From: Campylobacteraceae bacterium
GTDB taxonomy: Bacteria; Campylobacterota; Campylobacteria; Campylobacterales; Campylobacteraceae
Assembly (NCBI GenBank): GCA_031268335.1
Contig: JAIRXG010000006.1
Location: forward strand, 62,001-126,000
Direction: 5' to 3'
DNA length: 64,000 bases
In this document: positions 39,347 to 49,305 of the stretch, piece after piece
How the letters are laid out: each line of letters begins with the position of its first letter
Position numbering within the stretch: the first letter of the stretch is position 1
Program-made: the position numbers and the translations under genes
Notes under the pieces: generated by a model
What the model was told of the DNA's origin: nothing
What the model saw: the letters and a program-made list of their open reading frames with translations, nothing else
Database searches by the model: none

Positions 39347-40867
39347 CTATCCTTTAACTGCAAAGGTAGTTTTAAAATCATTCAATGCTTTCTTTAAAGT
39401 ATCTTCAATATCTTTATCGAGCACTTTTTTTGCTCTGATTTGCTCTGGAATATCCGGATATTTCGCTTCAATAAACGGATACAATTCGTTTTCAAATTTG
39501 CCTATATCGGCAACTGTGACATCATCCAAAAATCCCTTTGCGCCGGCATATATGATTATAACCTGTTTTTCTACGGCAAGCGGAGAATATGGAGGTTGTT
39601 TCAAAAGTTCAACCATTCTTTGTCCGCGTTCAAGCTGTTTTCTGCTTGCTTCGTCCAAATCGCTTGCAAATTGAGCAAATGCTTGAAGCTCTCTGTATTG
39701 AGCCAAATCCAATCTTAGTGTGCCGGAAACTTGTTTTGTTGCTTTTATTTGAGCAGCACCCCCGACCCTTGATACTGATAGACCGACGTTTATAGCAGGA
39801 CGTATGCCTGAGTTAAAAAGGTCTGTCTCAAGGAATATTTGACCGTCCGTAATAGATATAACATTTGTAGGAATATACGCTGAAACGTCGCCCGCTTGCG
39901 TTTCTATAATAGGAAGTGCAGTTAATGAACCTGCTCCCAAATCATCATTTAGTTTTGAAGCGCGCTCTAATAATCTTGAATGAAGATAAAATATGTCTCC
40001 CGGATATGCTTCGCGTCCGGGTGGTCGGCGCAAAATCAAAGACATTTCGCGATAAGCGATAGCATGTTTTGTCAAGTCATCATAAATGATAAGCGCGTGG
40101 CGAGAATTGTCTCTAAAATACTCTCCCATAGTTACGCCTGTATATGGAGCCAAATATTGAAGCGCTGCCGAATCGCTGGCACCCGCATTCACAATAATTG
40201 TATATTCCATAGCTCCGTGCTCTTCAAGTTTTTTTACAACCTGCGCTACTGTTGATTGTTTTTGACCTACAGCTACGTATATACAAATAACGTTTTGTCC
40301 TTTTTGATTGATGATTGTATCAACGGCTACAGTAGTTTTACCCGTTTGTCTATCACCTATAATAAGTTCTCTTTGCCCGCGTCCTATCGGAACAAGTGCG
40401 TCAATAGCTTTAATTCCTGTTTGAAGAGGTTCATGCACGGATTTTCTTGCCATAATACCGGGAGCTTTTTCTTCCACAAATCTACTCTCTTTTGTCTCGA
40501 TAGGACCTTTAGCATCTATGGGATCACCAAGCGAATTTACAACGCGTCCGATGATAGAATCGCCTACGGGAACTTGTAAGAGTCTCCCCAATCTTTTAAC
40601 GGACGAACCTTCGTAGATACCGTCGCTTTTACCAAGAACAACGATTCCTACGCTTGACTCTTCAAGGTTTAGCGCCATTCCGCGCTCGCCGTTTTCAAAC
40701 TCTACCATTTCGCCCGCCATAATATTGTTCAAACCGTAAACGTTTGCAACGCCGTCCGCTACCGCTATGACTTTGCCTGTTTCTTCAATATTTACGCTTA
40801 GATTAAAGTTTTCGATTCTCTCTTTTATGATGGAACTGATTTCGTCTGCTTTAATTTTAGTTGCCAC
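39347..40867 (-). CDS. atpA: ATP synthase F1 subunit alpha
   Basis: This is the non-catalytic nucleotide-binding subunit, 506 residues. It has Walker [39 protein letters not shown], and the alpha/beta signature [14 protein letters not shown]. The N-terminal helix binds delta. It sits between atpH and atpG. Confidence 0.98.
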   Translation of the reverse strand: MATKIKADEISSIIKERIENFNLSVNIEETGKVIAVADGVANVYGLNNIMAGEMVEFENGERGMALNLEESSVGIVVLGKSDGIYEGSSVKRLGRLLQVPVGDSIIGRVVNSLGDPIDAKGPIETKESRFVEEKAPGIMARKSVHEPLQTGIKAIDALVPIGRGQRELIIGDRQTGKTTVAVDTIINQKGQNVICIYVAVGQKQSTVAQVVKKLEEHGAMEYTIIVNAGASDSAALQYLAPYTGVTMGEYFRDNSRHALIIYDDLTKHAIAYREMSLILRRPPGREAYPGDIFYLHSRLLERASKLNDDLGAGSLTALPIIETQAGDVSAYIPTNVISITDGQIFLETDLFNSGIRPAINVGLSVSRVGGAAQIKATKQVSGTLRLDLAQYRELQAFAQFASDLDEASRKQLERGQRMVELLKQPPYSPLAVEKQVIIIYAGAKGFLDDVTVADIGKFENELYPFIEAKYPDIPEQIRAKKVLDKDIEDTLKKALNDFKTTFAVKG

Positions 40868-40886
40868 TTTTATAACTCCTTAGTTT

Positions 40887-41411
40887 TTATATTGCTTTAA
40901 GTATATGCTCAGCCATTTGAGCTTTTAGTCTATCAAGCGAAAAGCTTGTTTCAACTCCGATATCGTCAATTTGAATCTTTATACCTGAATAGTTTGATTC
41001 GCATATATCAAGGTTAATTTGTGCGCCGAATTTTTCACTAAAGCTTTTTTGCAAACTCTCTATCTGCTCTTTACTTATATCAAAACCGGCATAAATTTTT
41101 CCATTATAACAGTTGTTTTTAAGAGAAATTTGAAAATCCAACTCTTTGTGAATTTCTTTCAAAAGCACAAGCCTCTTATTTTCTCCCAAGAGATTTATAA
41201 AATTTATCAATCTTTCATCTCTGTTTTTGAGCAAAGAGATCACAAAATCAATTTTATCTTTTTTATTAATATCCGGCGATGATAAAATCGTTATAAATTT
41301 TGATGAACTAAAAGCTTGGCTCAAGTTTTTTAATTCATCTGATAGTTCGTTTAACTCTTTAGCGTTAAAAGATTCTAAAAGAGCTTTTACATATCTTTTT
41401 GCTATCTTCAT
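40887..41411 (-). CDS. atpH: ATP synthase F1 subunit delta
   Basis: This stator subunit on top of F1 has 174 residues, starting MKIAKRYVKALLES and with the C-terminal GIKIQIDDIGVETSFSLDRL. It is family-sized. Its start overlaps the atpF stop by one base. Confidence 0.92.
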   Translation of the reverse strand: MKIAKRYVKALLESFNAKELNELSDELKNLSQAFSSSKFITILSSPDINKKDKIDFVISLLKNRDERLINFINLLGENKRLVLLKEIHKELDFQISLKNNCYNGKIYAGFDISKEQIESLQKSFSEKFGAQINLDICESNYSGIKIQIDDIGVETSFSLDRLKAQMAEHILKAI

Positions 41412-41920
41412 TACGCTACCTTTTTAAGAATAATATCTACAAATTTATCGCGGTCGATTTTAATAGAATCCGCGCTAAACAACTCTTCAAGCACTTCGCT
41501 TACAACTTGACGCACCATTTTTCTATGTTCTATGCTTATCTGATCTTTGTGGGATTTTTCAAGATTTTCAAGCTCTACTTGTAAGTCGGAATCTATTTTT
41601 TCAAGCAACATTTTGCTCTCTTTTTTAGAAGTTGCAATAAACGCCTTTGCGTTTAATTTTGCTTCTTCAAGTTTTTCAAGAGCTATATTTTTTTGATTTT
41701 TAGATTCTTTAAGTTTTTCCTGAATAGCGTTCAACTTGTCCGCGATACCTTTTTTTCTATCTTTAAAGATATTTTGTATTTTAAATTTGTTGACTAGAAG
41801 ATAGTAAAGAAGTCCGGCAAACAGAAAAAAGTTAATTGAGCGTTGAAGTATATCCGTTTCTCCCGAATCACTTGCAAAAGATAACATCGGAATTATCAAA
41901 AGCGCAATATATTTTAACAT
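41411..41920 (-). CDS. atpF: ATP synthase Fo subunit b
   Basis: This 169-residue peripheral-stalk subunit has a short signal-like hydrophobic N-terminus (about residues 1-15) and a second membrane segment near residues 28-44. A long charged helix follows. The signal-like leader is seen on atpF in many Campylobacterota. It lies between the b'-type gene and atpH. Confidence 0.9.
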   Translation of the reverse strand: MLKYIALLIIPMLSFASDSGETDILQRSINFFLFAGLLYYLLVNKFKIQNIFKDRKKGIADKLNAIQEKLKESKNQKNIALEKLEEAKLNAKAFIATSKKESKMLLEKIDSDLQVELENLEKSHKDQISIEHRKMVRQVVSEVLEELFSADSIKIDRDKFVDIILKKVA

Positions 41921-41928
41921 GTACTCTC

Positions 41929-42351
41929 CTATATTTTGCTAAGTTTTGCTTTTATAGCCTCTTTATAGAGAGGCAACTGACTGGTTAGAGCATTTTTAAG
42001 CTCTTTTTTCTCTTTTTCAAGAGTTTTGGTAAAATCAATATACTCTGTTTCGAGTCTATTTTTTCTCTCTTTTATCTTATCTTCGGAATCAATTTTTGCT
42101 TTTGCCAAAATATCGGCACGCTCTCTTGCCGCTTTGTTTTTGGCGTCAAGAATTATTTTATTAGCTTCTTCATAATAAACATTTGTATCGGCAGAGTTTC
42201 CGGCTGCATTGTCCAAATCTTTTTTTATAAGAGCATTTCTGTTATCCATAAAATCAAGCAGCGGTCTGTAGAGGATTTTATTGAGGATGAACAGTAGAGT
42301 TAAAAATATAGCTGCAGTTGGCAATATCAATTCGAGATACATGTCCAGCAT
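41929..42351 (-). CDS. atpF': ATP synthase Fo subunit b'
   Basis: This second, divergent b-type subunit has 140 residues. One N-terminal membrane helix (ELILPTAAIFLTLLFILNKIL) is followed by RPLLDFMDNRNALIKKDLD and a charged coiled coil. Paired b/b' subunits form a heterodimeric stator. AAGGAG lies 7 bases before the ATG. It is first of the atp genes here; atpB and atpE are absent from the window, which is normal for the phylum. Confidence 0.9.
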   Translation of the reverse strand: MLDMYLELILPTAAIFLTLLFILNKILYRPLLDFMDNRNALIKKDLDNAAGNSADTNVYYEEANKIILDAKNKAARERADILAKAKIDSEDKIKERKNRLETEYIDFTKTLEKEKKELKNALTSQLPLYKEAIKAKLSKI

Positions 42352-42374
42352 GGGCTTTCTCCTTAATTTTGAGC

Positions 42375-42417
42375 AGTCGACGATTTTAGTCGACTTTCAT
42401 TTTTGTGAAACAAAGTC
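42375..42417 (-). promoter_or_regulatory. Two mutually exclusive hairpins in the leader before atpF'
   Basis: Read on the minus strand, CGACTTT can pair with AAAGTCG (upstream hairpin), while AGTCGAC pairs with GTCGACT (downstream hairpin, 7-base loop). Both need the same AGTCG bases, so only one can form at a time. No U-run follows either, so a simple terminator is unlikely. A regulatory role is only inferred. Confidence 0.4.
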
Positions 42418-42468
42418 GGGATTTTACCATTTTAAACAAAAAACTTTCATTAAATTTTTCAGAAAAAG

Positions 42469-43326
42469 TTATTTCAAGCTTTCCATGCGCTCCAAAAAAC
42501 TTTCTATTTCTTGTGAGTTTTTAAAATTTATTGTCAAAGAGTCTTTCGCTATTTTCACTTTTAATCCCAAGTTTGTAATCTTTTCACGCAAAGCTTGCAG
42601 AGATGGATTAAATTTAACCTCTTTTTTTTGTTTTTTTAAAGATGCAGGATTTATTTTAAGCTGCTTTACAAGATTTTCCGTTTCTCTTACACTTAGTCGT
42701 TGACCTAAGATAGTATTTACTACAGTCTCTTCATCAATTGCATCAAGTCCTACAATAATTTTTGCATGTCCTTGCGATATTTTATTCTCGGCTATCAACT
42801 GTTTAGTTTTTTCAGAGAGCGATAAAAGTCTTATAGTATTTGTGATTTGCGCACGGCTTTTGTGGATTATTTCCGATAAGCCTTCTTGAGTAATATCATA
42901 TTCGTTTATAAGTTCTTGATACGCTTTTCCAAGTTCTATCGGGTTTAAATCTTCTCTTTGGATATTTTCAATAAGAGCTAATTCGCGCAACTTCTCAGAT
43001 TCGTAATCTGCCACTATAGCTTTTATGGTTTTAAATCCCGCCATTTGACTGGCGCGCAAACGTCTTTCGCCTGCAAGTAACATAAAACCGTTCTCTTTTT
43101 TGATTACCAAAATAGGTTGTAAAAGCCCATGTCTTTTAATAGAAGACGCTAAATCTTTTAAAGCATCCTCTTTAAAATTTATTCTAGGTTGATATGGATT
43201 TGGTGCGATTTTGTCCGTTTCTATCTCTTGGATGCGAGAATTATCCTGTTGGAATTCCTGTCTGTAAGCTTCTTCTACATCTTCAAAAATAGCGCCAAGA
43301 CCCCTTCCTAATGCTTTTTTTGCCAT
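42469..43326 (-). CDS. parB: Chromosome partitioning protein ParB (Spo0J)
   Basis: ParB is a CTPase and parS-binding protein for chromosome segregation. The 285-residue product has IAPNPYQPRINFKEDALKDLASSIKRHG, GERRLRASQMAG and ENIQREDLNPIELGKAY. An HTH region (ITQEGLSEIIHKSRAQITNTIRL) and ISQGHAK follow. It starts 2 bases after the parA stop. No canonical parS site was seen in the window. Confidence 0.96.
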   Translation of the reverse strand: MAKKALGRGLGAIFEDVEEAYRQEFQQDNSRIQEIETDKIAPNPYQPRINFKEDALKDLASSIKRHGLLQPILVIKKENGFMLLAGERRLRASQMAGFKTIKAIVADYESEKLRELALIENIQREDLNPIELGKAYQELINEYDITQEGLSEIIHKSRAQITNTIRLLSLSEKTKQLIAENKISQGHAKIIVGLDAIDEETVVNTILGQRLSVRETENLVKQLKINPASLKKQKKEVKFNPSLQALREKITNLGLKVKIAKDSLTINFKNSQEIESFLERMESLK

Positions 43327-43328
43327 TA

Positions 43329-44114
43329 CTAACTCGCCAAAATAGATTTTGCTAAATCTTTATACGCAATAGAGCCTGGAGATTTGTCGTCGTATAAGAT
43401 AATCGGTTTTCCAAAGCTTGGAGATTCTGCTAATTTAACGTTTCTTGGTATTACGACAAAAGCTTTGTCATTTTTTGTCACAAATAGTTTATTTTTAAAA
43501 TGTTGTTGTAAATCTGCAAAAACTTGACGCGAAAGATTGTTTTGAGTGCTGAACATTGTTGGCAAAAAACCTCGTATTTCTAAAGATGGATTTATAGTTT
43601 TTTTAACAAGTTTTACGGTATTTAATAGCTGCGCCAATCCCTCTAAAGCGTAAAATTCACATTGAATAGGAATAATAACGGAATCTGCGGCGCTTAAAGC
43701 ATTGATGGTAATACTGCCAAGAGCCGGTGGCGAATCTACCAATATAAAATCATAATTTTCTTTTATTTCGTCTATAGCGTGTTTTAGTATAAGCTCGCGA
43801 CCTCTTGTGTCATTGTCGTAAAACTCTTTTTCAACTCCGACTAAACCGATATTAGAAGGCGCTAAAGATAGGTTATCTATTTCTGTTTTTAATATAATTT
43901 GCGAAAGTTTTTTGCGTCCTATAAGAACATGGTATATGTTAAACTCATAATTGTTACGATTAAACCCAAGCCCTGTAGTAGCGTTTGATTGAGGGTCTAT
44001 ATCAATCAATAAAACTTTTTTACCATCTACCGCCAAAGATGCGGATAAATTAACAGCAGTAGTAGTTTTTCCAACCCCGCCTTTTTGGTTGGCTATAGTT
44101 ATAACTTCGCTCAT
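43329..44114 (-). CDS. parA: Chromosome partitioning ATPase ParA (Soj)
   Basis: The 261-residue Walker-type ATPase has the deviant P-loop NQKGGVGKTTTAVNLSASLA, DIDPQSNATTGLG and DSPPALG. It is a small chromosomal ParA without an N-terminal HTH. It overlaps birA by four bases and precedes parB. Confidence 0.97.
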   Translation of the reverse strand: MSEVITIANQKGGVGKTTTAVNLSASLAVDGKKVLLIDIDPQSNATTGLGFNRNNYEFNIYHVLIGRKKLSQIILKTEIDNLSLAPSNIGLVGVEKEFYDNDTRGRELILKHAIDEIKENYDFILVDSPPALGSITINALSAADSVIIPIQCEFYALEGLAQLLNTVKLVKKTINPSLEIRGFLPTMFSTQNNLSRQVFADLQQHFKNKLFVTKNDKAFVVIPRNVKLAESPSFGKPIILYDDKSPGSIAYKDLAKSILAS

Positions 44115-44746
44115 CTTGAACTATATACCTTTTTACCTTCTATCTCTATCGACCCGTCAGGGCACAGTTTTGCCTCTTTCAAGAGGAGATATTCACCCTC
44201 TACATGTATGCCAAAATTTTGGCTGAACTGAAATTCTAACTTATATTTACTAAAAATATGCTTCCATGAAGGAAAATCTCTTAAAGGGGGTATAAAATCG
44301 TTTACAAGTTCGTGGGGCGTTATTGATATATCAAGCACACTATGCTCTTTTTTTGCATATGCGAGATTCATACCGACAGATATTACAAAAAAATCTTTTA
44401 TTTTTGCCGTGATAATCCCGCCGACTTTTTTATCGTTCAAATAAAAATCATTAGGCCATTTTAGCCGTACTAAAGAGCCTTTTTGTCTCAAAAATTCAAC
44501 CAAAAGCTGCGAAAAATAGATAGATGCCGAAGCGTGCGGCAAATCATTGGGAAGCATAAAAGAGGGTAGGGCAAAACTCAAAAATAGATTTCCTTCATAT
44601 CCTTGCCATGTGTTTCCTCTGCTTCCTACGCCGTCGCTTTGCATTTTTGCATATAGTGCAAACGGCTCTGTTACATCTTTGCTTTTTATGGCGTTACATA
44701 ACCAAACGTGAGTTGAATTTATCTCATCAATAAAACGTATCTCCAA
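44111..44746 (-). CDS. birA: Biotin-[acetyl-CoA-carboxylase] ligase
   Basis: The 211-residue enzyme attaches biotin to carrier proteins. It carries the biotinyl-AMP loop DGVGSRGNTWQG, LRLKWPNDFYLNDKKVGGIITA-like residues (RLKWPNDFYLNDKKVGGI) and GMNLAY. It lacks the N-terminal DNA-binding domain of E. coli BirA, so it is a monofunctional ligase without repressor activity. It overlaps fmt by 20 bases and parA by four. Confidence 0.93.
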   Translation of the reverse strand: MEIRFIDEINSTHVWLCNAIKSKDVTEPFALYAKMQSDGVGSRGNTWQGYEGNLFLSFALPSFMLPNDLPHASASIYFSQLLVEFLRQKGSLVRLKWPNDFYLNDKKVGGIITAKIKDFFVISVGMNLAYAKKEHSVLDISITPHELVNDFIPPLRDFPSWKHIFSKYKLEFQFSQNFGIHVEGEYLLLKEAKLCPDGSIEIEGKKVYSSR

Positions 44747-45650
44747 CTTTTATCCTTTTTCCGTTTACATATGAAAACGCATCTGTCTCTTGTTTTGACG
44801 GGGCTGCTACGCGCGATAATTTTACGTATCCGTCCGCACATGTTACAACCACATCTTTTTGGCTGATTTGCGTGATAATGCCCATGTTACTATCGTGATT
44901 TATTTTTTCGCACTCAAAAGATTTGAGTTTCAATCCGTTTGGCAAAAAAACTCCCGGCCAAGAGGTGTAAGCGAGTGATTTTTGTTTCAACTCTTTACAT
45001 GTAAGATTAAAATTTATCTTGCCATCCTCTTTTGTTATTTTTGAAGTTTTTGAACTAAGAACGTCGCTTTGTTTTACATGCAGTATATTTTCATAAGAGC
45101 GAATAACTTTAAGCGTTAGAGCAGCAGCTTTTTTGGAAAGCAGTTCAAAAAGTTCGTCCGAATTCAAATTTTCTATTTTTACATAGCTAAATCCCAATAT
45201 TTCGCCCGTGTCAAGTCCTTTGGCCATTTTCATCGCAGTGACGCCACTGTATTTGTCATTATTTAGTATAGCTTGTTGTATTGGGCTTGCACCTCTGTAC
45301 TTGGGAAGCAATGACGCATGTAGATTTATGCAAGGCGCGATTTGCAAAATACTTTCGGGCAATATTTTCCCATATGCCGCAACAATTATAAAATCAGGTT
45401 TTAGTGATGTTATATATTCCGCCGTGTTGTTATCTTTTATGCTTTCAGGCTGAAATATATCCAACTTTAAATTATTATTTTGGGTAAATTGTTTTATATG
45501 AGGTGAGCTTAAAATTTGTCCGCGCCCGACTTTTTTATCAGGTTGTGTAAAAACCGCGCAAACATTCATATCGCAAGATTCAATCAAAGATTTAAAGATA
45601 GTCGTTGCATAATGGGGCGTACCCATAAAAATTATGCGGTATTTTTTCAT
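44727..45650 (-). CDS. fmt: Methionyl-tRNA formyltransferase
   Basis: This formylates initiator Met-tRNA. The 307-residue product has IIFMGTPHYATTIFKSL, the catalytic-site block NLHASLLPKYRGASPIQQAI, GVTAMKMAKGLDTGEIL and the C-terminal tRNA-binding domain with SWPGVFL. It overlaps proB by four bases. Two TACATGTA-type octamers fall in or near it, including an exact copy at 44996. Confidence 0.96.
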   Translation of the reverse strand: MKKYRIIFMGTPHYATTIFKSLIESCDMNVCAVFTQPDKKVGRGQILSSPHIKQFTQNNNLKLDIFQPESIKDNNTAEYITSLKPDFIIVAAYGKILPESILQIAPCINLHASLLPKYRGASPIQQAILNNDKYSGVTAMKMAKGLDTGEILGFSYVKIENLNSDELFELLSKKAAALTLKVIRSYENILHVKQSDVLSSKTSKITKEDGKINFNLTCKELKQKSLAYTSWPGVFLPNGLKLKSFECEKINHDSNMGIITQISQKDVVVTCADGYVKLSRVAAPSKQETDAFSYVNGKRIKVGDTFY

Positions 45651-46423
45651 TTCAATCTGTTTTTTGGCGCAAATAGCGTTCCGCCGCTGTGTTTATTTTT
45701 CAAGATGAAATTTTTAGCATCGCTTAAATCAAATCCACTCGCTAAAAACATAGAACGTCCGTTTTTAAGCAAAAAGTCAGCGGCTTTTAGTTTTGTTACA
45801 ATGCCGCCTGTGCTAAATTCCGAACCGACGTTTATATTTTTATGTAATTCGCTCTCGTTTATATTATCTATATGTAAGATAAGTTTTGCATTTTGATTTT
45901 CTTTTGGGTCAGCATCGTAATATCCGTTAATATCCGATAATATTATCAATATATCGGCGTCAAAAAAGTGCGTTACATGTGCGGATAATTGGTCGTTATC
46001 ACCAAATACAATCTCTTCAACGCCTACTGTGTCGTTCTCATTTATTATGGGCAGGATATTGTTTTTTAAAAGTGCATTTATTGCATCGCGCGCTGCTTTT
46101 GTCCTCTTTCTTGAGTCAAAGTCGTCAGAAACCAATAGTATTTGAGCCCCAAATTTTCCATGTTTTTGCAAAAATTCATTGTAATATTGTATAAGGTACG
46201 GTTGCCCAATAGCCGCTAAAGCTTGTTTGTCGGATACTATTTTTTTGTCCAATTTTATTTTTGAAAATCCTGTTGCCACAGCGCCGGAACTTACTAAAAT
46301 CACTTCATATTTTTCCATAGCAAGCACTAAAAATTCGACAAGTTTTTCAAATCTCGGAACACATAATTTTCCTTTTTCGGTCAAAACATGCGTTCCTACT
46401 TTAATCACTATTCGTTTTTTCAT
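45647..46423 (-). CDS. proB: Glutamate 5-kinase, short form without PUA domain
   Basis: This catalyses the first step of proline synthesis. The 258-residue amino-acid kinase has [48 protein letters not shown] and GTGG-equivalent [13 protein letters not shown]. It ends at the kinase domain and lacks the C-terminal PUA domain of E. coli ProB, as in other Campylobacterota. It overlaps obgE by 23 bases. proA is not in the window. Confidence 0.95.
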   Translation of the reverse strand: MKKRIVIKVGTHVLTEKGKLCVPRFEKLVEFLVLAMEKYEVILVSSGAVATGFSKIKLDKKIVSDKQALAAIGQPYLIQYYNEFLQKHGKFGAQILLVSDDFDSRKRTKAARDAINALLKNNILPIINENDTVGVEEIVFGDNDQLSAHVTHFFDADILIILSDINGYYDADPKENQNAKLILHIDNINESELHKNINVGSEFSTGGIVTKLKAADFLLKNGRSMFLASGFDLSDAKNFILKNKHSGGTLFAPKNRLK

Positions 46424-47501
46424 CTTTTGCCTCTTTTAAAATATCGCTCAACGCAAAAATCAACGCTCTTATATTAAAGTTTGTTGCTGAAGAGATGGGA
46501 AATATGAAGGAGATATCTTCTCTTTGCGCCTTTTCATGTAAATAATTTGGCAGATTATCCGATAAAGTGTATCTTAAATCGTTGTTTCTATTTACATGTA
46601 AAGAATTAAAAAAGGAGATAATTTTATCGCTCGCTTCTTCTAAAGCTATAGCATCCGTTTTAGTAATTGCAATGGCAAATTTTTTAGTTGTCATCTTTTT
46701 TGAAAATTTATTTAGTTCGAGTTTTAAAATTTCAAACTGCTCTTCAAGACTTTTTTGACTTGTGATATCCAACATAAAAAGTAAAAATTTTGTTCTTTCT
46801 ATATGTTTTAAAAATTCCAGCCCTAAACCTCTGCCGTCGCTTGCTCCCTCTATTATTCCTGGTATATCGGCCATCACAAAAGAGTTGAAGTCGTCTACTT
46901 GTACTACGCCGAGTTTTGGGGTTAGAGTTGTAAATTCATAATTTGCTATTTGTGGTTTTGCGTTTGAGACAACAGATATTAGCGTGGATTTGCCTACGTT
47001 TGGAAAACCTACAAGTCCAACGTCTGCTATTAGTTTGAGTTCCAATCTCACAAGAGTGCTTTTTCCCTCAAGTCCTTTTTGCGCATAGCGCGGTTGTTGA
47101 TTGGTGGAACTTCTAAAATGCCAATTTCCAAGTCCTCCAAGTCCGCCTTCTAAAAACAAAGTTCTCTCTTTTTCTTCAATCAAATCCAATAAAACTTTTC
47201 CGCTTTCCGCATCTATGACTTGTGTTCCGGGAGGCACTATTATCTCTAAATTCTCGCCTTTTTTGCCATGTTTTTTGCTGTTGAGTCCGTTTTCGCCGTT
47301 TTTGGCTTTTAACTGTTTTAATCCGCGGAAAGCAGATAAAGTATGAGAATTTTTATCTACAATGAAAAATACGTCTCCGCCTCTACCACCGTCTCCGCCA
47401 TCAGGTCCGCCGTTGGTTACAAATTTTTCTCGTCTAAATGTAGCCGCTCCGGCTCCGCCTTTTCCTGAACTTAACGTAAGTTCCACGCTGTCTATAAACA
47501 T
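46401..47501 (-). CDS. obgE: GTPase ObgE/CgtA
   Basis: This ribosome-associated GTPase acts in 50S maturation and stress control. The 366-residue product has the glycine-rich Obg fold ([30 protein letters not shown] is spread over residues 15-45). The G domain shows [20 protein letters not shown] and TKTDAI. It overlaps proB downstream and the small upstream gene by 10 bases. Confidence 0.97.
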   Translation of the reverse strand: MFIDSVELTLSSGKGGAGAATFRREKFVTNGGPDGGDGGRGGDVFFIVDKNSHTLSAFRGLKQLKAKNGENGLNSKKHGKKGENLEIIVPPGTQVIDAESGKVLLDLIEEKERTLFLEGGLGGLGNWHFRSSTNQQPRYAQKGLEGKSTLVRLELKLIADVGLVGFPNVGKSTLISVVSNAKPQIANYEFTTLTPKLGVVQVDDFNSFVMADIPGIIEGASDGRGLGLEFLKHIERTKFLLFMLDITSQKSLEEQFEILKLELNKFSKKMTTKKFAIAITKTDAIALEEASDKIISFFNSLHVNRNNDLRYTLSDNLPNYLHEKAQREDISFIFPISSATNFNIRALIFALSDILKEAKDEKTNSD

Positions 47502-47860
47502 TGTTTGCTACTTATTGGAAAATATAAGTTACTCTTTTTAGCGAGCAACTGCTTCAACTCTTTGATTTTGCATTGAGTTTTTTTTGTAAGATATTGGTCG
47601 AAAACCACTGTTTGAACATTTGTATTCTCAAATTTATAAACTTCAAAAGAGTGTGATAATTTTTTACGCTCTTGTGTCGTCCGAGCGTCGTTTGATATTA
47701 TACTTTGGCTATTGACCGCTCTTGTTTTGTATTTGCTGCAAATGTTGTTTAACTTTTTATAAGAGATTTTATATCGGGCCAATTTGCCGCATTTATTAGC
47801 TATGACGTTTGTGATGATAAACAGAATGGAAAAAATTGATTTTATGGTACTGTTTTTCAT
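47492..47860 (-). CDS. Small basic protein with N-terminal hydrophobic segment, unknown
   Basis: I do not recognise this 122-residue protein. It has one hydrophobic segment at about residues 8-21 (possible signal peptide or anchor), is lysine-rich and contains five cysteines. It lies between the terminator after rpmA and obgE, overlapping obgE by 10 bases. This is a spot where rpmA and obgE are usually adjacent. GAAGG is 8 bases before the ATG at 47860; a GTG one codon earlier is also possible. Coding is supported by position and overlap rather than homology. Confidence 0.55.
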   Translation of the reverse strand: MKNSTIKSIFSILFIITNVIANKCGKLARYKISYKKLNNICSKYKTRAVNSQSIISNDARTTQERKKLSHSFEVYKFENTNVQTVVFDQYLTKKTQCKIKELKQLLAKKSNLYFPISSKQCL

Positions 47861-47874
47861 CACTTTAGCCTTCT

Positions 47875-47909
47875 TTGCAAAAGACCCTCTTATAAGGGCA
47901 AAGAGGGTC
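47875..47909 (-). terminator. Rho-independent terminator after rplU-rpmA
   Basis: GACCCTCTT at 47883-47891 and AAGAGGGTC at 47901-47909 form a perfect 9-bp stem with a 9-base loop. On the minus strand it is followed by TTTTGC, a short U tract. It lies about 20 bases after the rpmA stop and insulates the ribosomal genes from obgE. Confidence 0.8.
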
Positions 47910-47929
47910 GAGGGGAGAGAGCCTTTAAA

Positions 47930-48187
47930 TCAGGCAATTGGATAAACAGATACTTTTTTGCGTTTAGCATCTTTTTGTTCGAATTTTACAAAACCATCAA
48001 TGAGTGCATATATAGTGTGGTCAACGCCAATGCCGACATTTTTGCCTGTATGTGTTTTGGTTCCGCGCTGACGAATGATAATATTTCCTGCTCTCACGAA
48101 TTCACCGCCGAATTTTTTTACGCCTAACCTACGTCCTGCGGAATCGCGGTTATTCTGGGTACTACCTTGACCTTTTTTGTGAGCCAT
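47930..48187 (-). CDS. rpmA: 50S ribosomal protein L27
   Basis: The 85-residue product starts [20 protein letters not shown] and contains [21 protein letters not shown], typical L27. The N-terminus reaches the peptidyl transferase centre; no Firmicutes-type cleavable leader is present. It is ten bases after rplU. Confidence 0.98.
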   Translation of the reverse strand: MAHKKGQGSTQNNRDSAGRRLGVKKFGGEFVRAGNIIIRQRGTKTHTGKNVGIGVDHTIYALIDGFVKFEQKDAKRKKVSVYPIA

Positions 48188-48197
48188 TATCTTCTCC

Positions 48198-48506
48198 TTA
48201 AGCGCTTATTTTTACTATTTTAACGCGAGTATATTGTCGTCTAAAGCCTCTTTTTAATTTTGAGTCTTTTCGTCTGCGTTTTTTATAAATAACAACTTTT
48301 TTATCTTTGCCTGAATTTACTACCTCAAGCTCTACAGTTGCACCTTCAACATATGGAGTTCCGATTTTTAGCTCTTTATCGTTAATCGCTAAAACTTCCG
48401 TAACCTCTATCTTATCCTTCGGCTGAGCGTCAAGTTTGTCTACATTTATGTAGTCGCCTTCTTGAACTTTATATTGCTTCCCGCCGTTTCTGATAATAGC
48501 GTACAT
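48198..48506 (-). CDS. rplU: 50S ribosomal protein L21
   Basis: The 102-residue product starts [20 protein letters not shown] and contains [20 protein letters not shown], typical L21. It is the first gene of the rplU-rpmA pair. Confidence 0.98.
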   Translation of the reverse strand: MYAIIRNGGKQYKVQEGDYINVDKLDAQPKDKIEVTEVLAINDKELKIGTPYVEGATVELEVVNSGKDKKVVIYKKRRRKDSKLKRGFRRQYTRVKIVKISA

Positions 48507-48585
48507 AGCTATCCTTTATGGGTGGATTTTTTATACAAGGGCAAAATGATACCGAAAAATATATTAAGGATAGTTTAATAGGTTT

Positions 48586-48951
48586 TTATAGTTTAGTCTC
48601 TACAAAAAATCGCTCTTTTTTCGTGAGAGAGTTAAAGACTGTTTCGTAAGATTCGTAAATTAATTGCTCTAAAAACTTTATGTCCAGATTTGAGTTTTTG
48701 TAATACAACGTGTTCCAATGTTTTTTGTTCATGTGATAGCCGGCCGTGATTTCGGGATACTTTTCTCTCAAATGGATATTTATAAATGGGTCGTTTTTGA
48801 AATTCATCATAGGCATCTCATCATCATGCATAATAAGCAAAAACATTCTGCTACCTATCCAAAAAAGCGTAGAATCCCACGAAGGTTTATACTCCTTGAG
48901 TGCCCCTTGTTGTTTTGAAGCTATTTTTTCTATTGTTTGAAAAGTTATCAA
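48586..48951 (-). CDS. MmcQ/YjbR-like protein
   Basis: The product resembles YjbR (DUF419) proteins, small cytosolic proteins with a CyaY-like, double-wing DNA-binding fold and no settled function. Family features are the central WDSTLFWIGSRMFLLIMHD, then FKNDPF and the HMNKKHWNTLYY block, then a short helical end (SYETVFNSLTKKER). I choose the TTG at 48951 with AGGA six bases upstream, giving 121 residues. A TTG nine codons earlier would place the TACATGTA at 48966 inside the gene. It is monocistronic. Confidence 0.75.
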   Translation of the reverse strand: MITFQTIEKIASKQQGALKEYKPSWDSTLFWIGSRMFLLIMHDDEMPMMNFKNDPFINIHLREKYPEITAGYHMNKKHWNTLYYKNSNLDIKFLEQLIYESYETVFNSLTKKERFFVETKL

Positions 48952-48973
48952 AAGTTTTCCTAATATACATGTA

Positions 48974-49305
48974 TCCAAAAAACTAATGCAATTTTATCAA
49001 ACAAATTCAAAAAAAGAGGTTTTTTAAAAGACATATGAATTGCGTTGGAATTTTCCGCAAGACTATGCGTATAAAATAGATAAAGGATAGTCGTTTTAAC
49101 CCTATATGTAAGCATAAAATTAAGTCTTATCATGATAATCTTGGCATTTATTCGCAAAAAGATTATTTTTGCTCTACATATAAGGATTTTGCAATGCGTA
49201 AAAGTTATTTTAGCCTCGTCGTAAAAACATAATCAAACTTGCTACATGCAAGAAGTAACATACATGTATAACTAAAAACTTATGCTAAATTAAGTTTTTG
49301 CAAAA
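48974..49305. other. Intergenic region downstream of surE
   Basis: About 330 AT-rich bases without a supportable gene. It carries a TACATGTA (49261), a TACATGCA (about 49242) and, near 49177, a TACATATAAGGATTTT copy. The last is followed by a 12-codon frame (ATG 49194) with a good ribosome binding site, resembling the mini-frames near 21.0 kb. Confidence 0.4.

Noticed and set aside
42375..42395. GTCGAC hairpin as a terminator for parB
   Set aside because: On the minus strand no U-run follows the stem, so it was described as a leader structure instead.
42352..44114. parS site near parAB
   Set aside because: I looked for a TGTTTCACGTGAAACA-like palindrome here and in the rest of the window and saw none.
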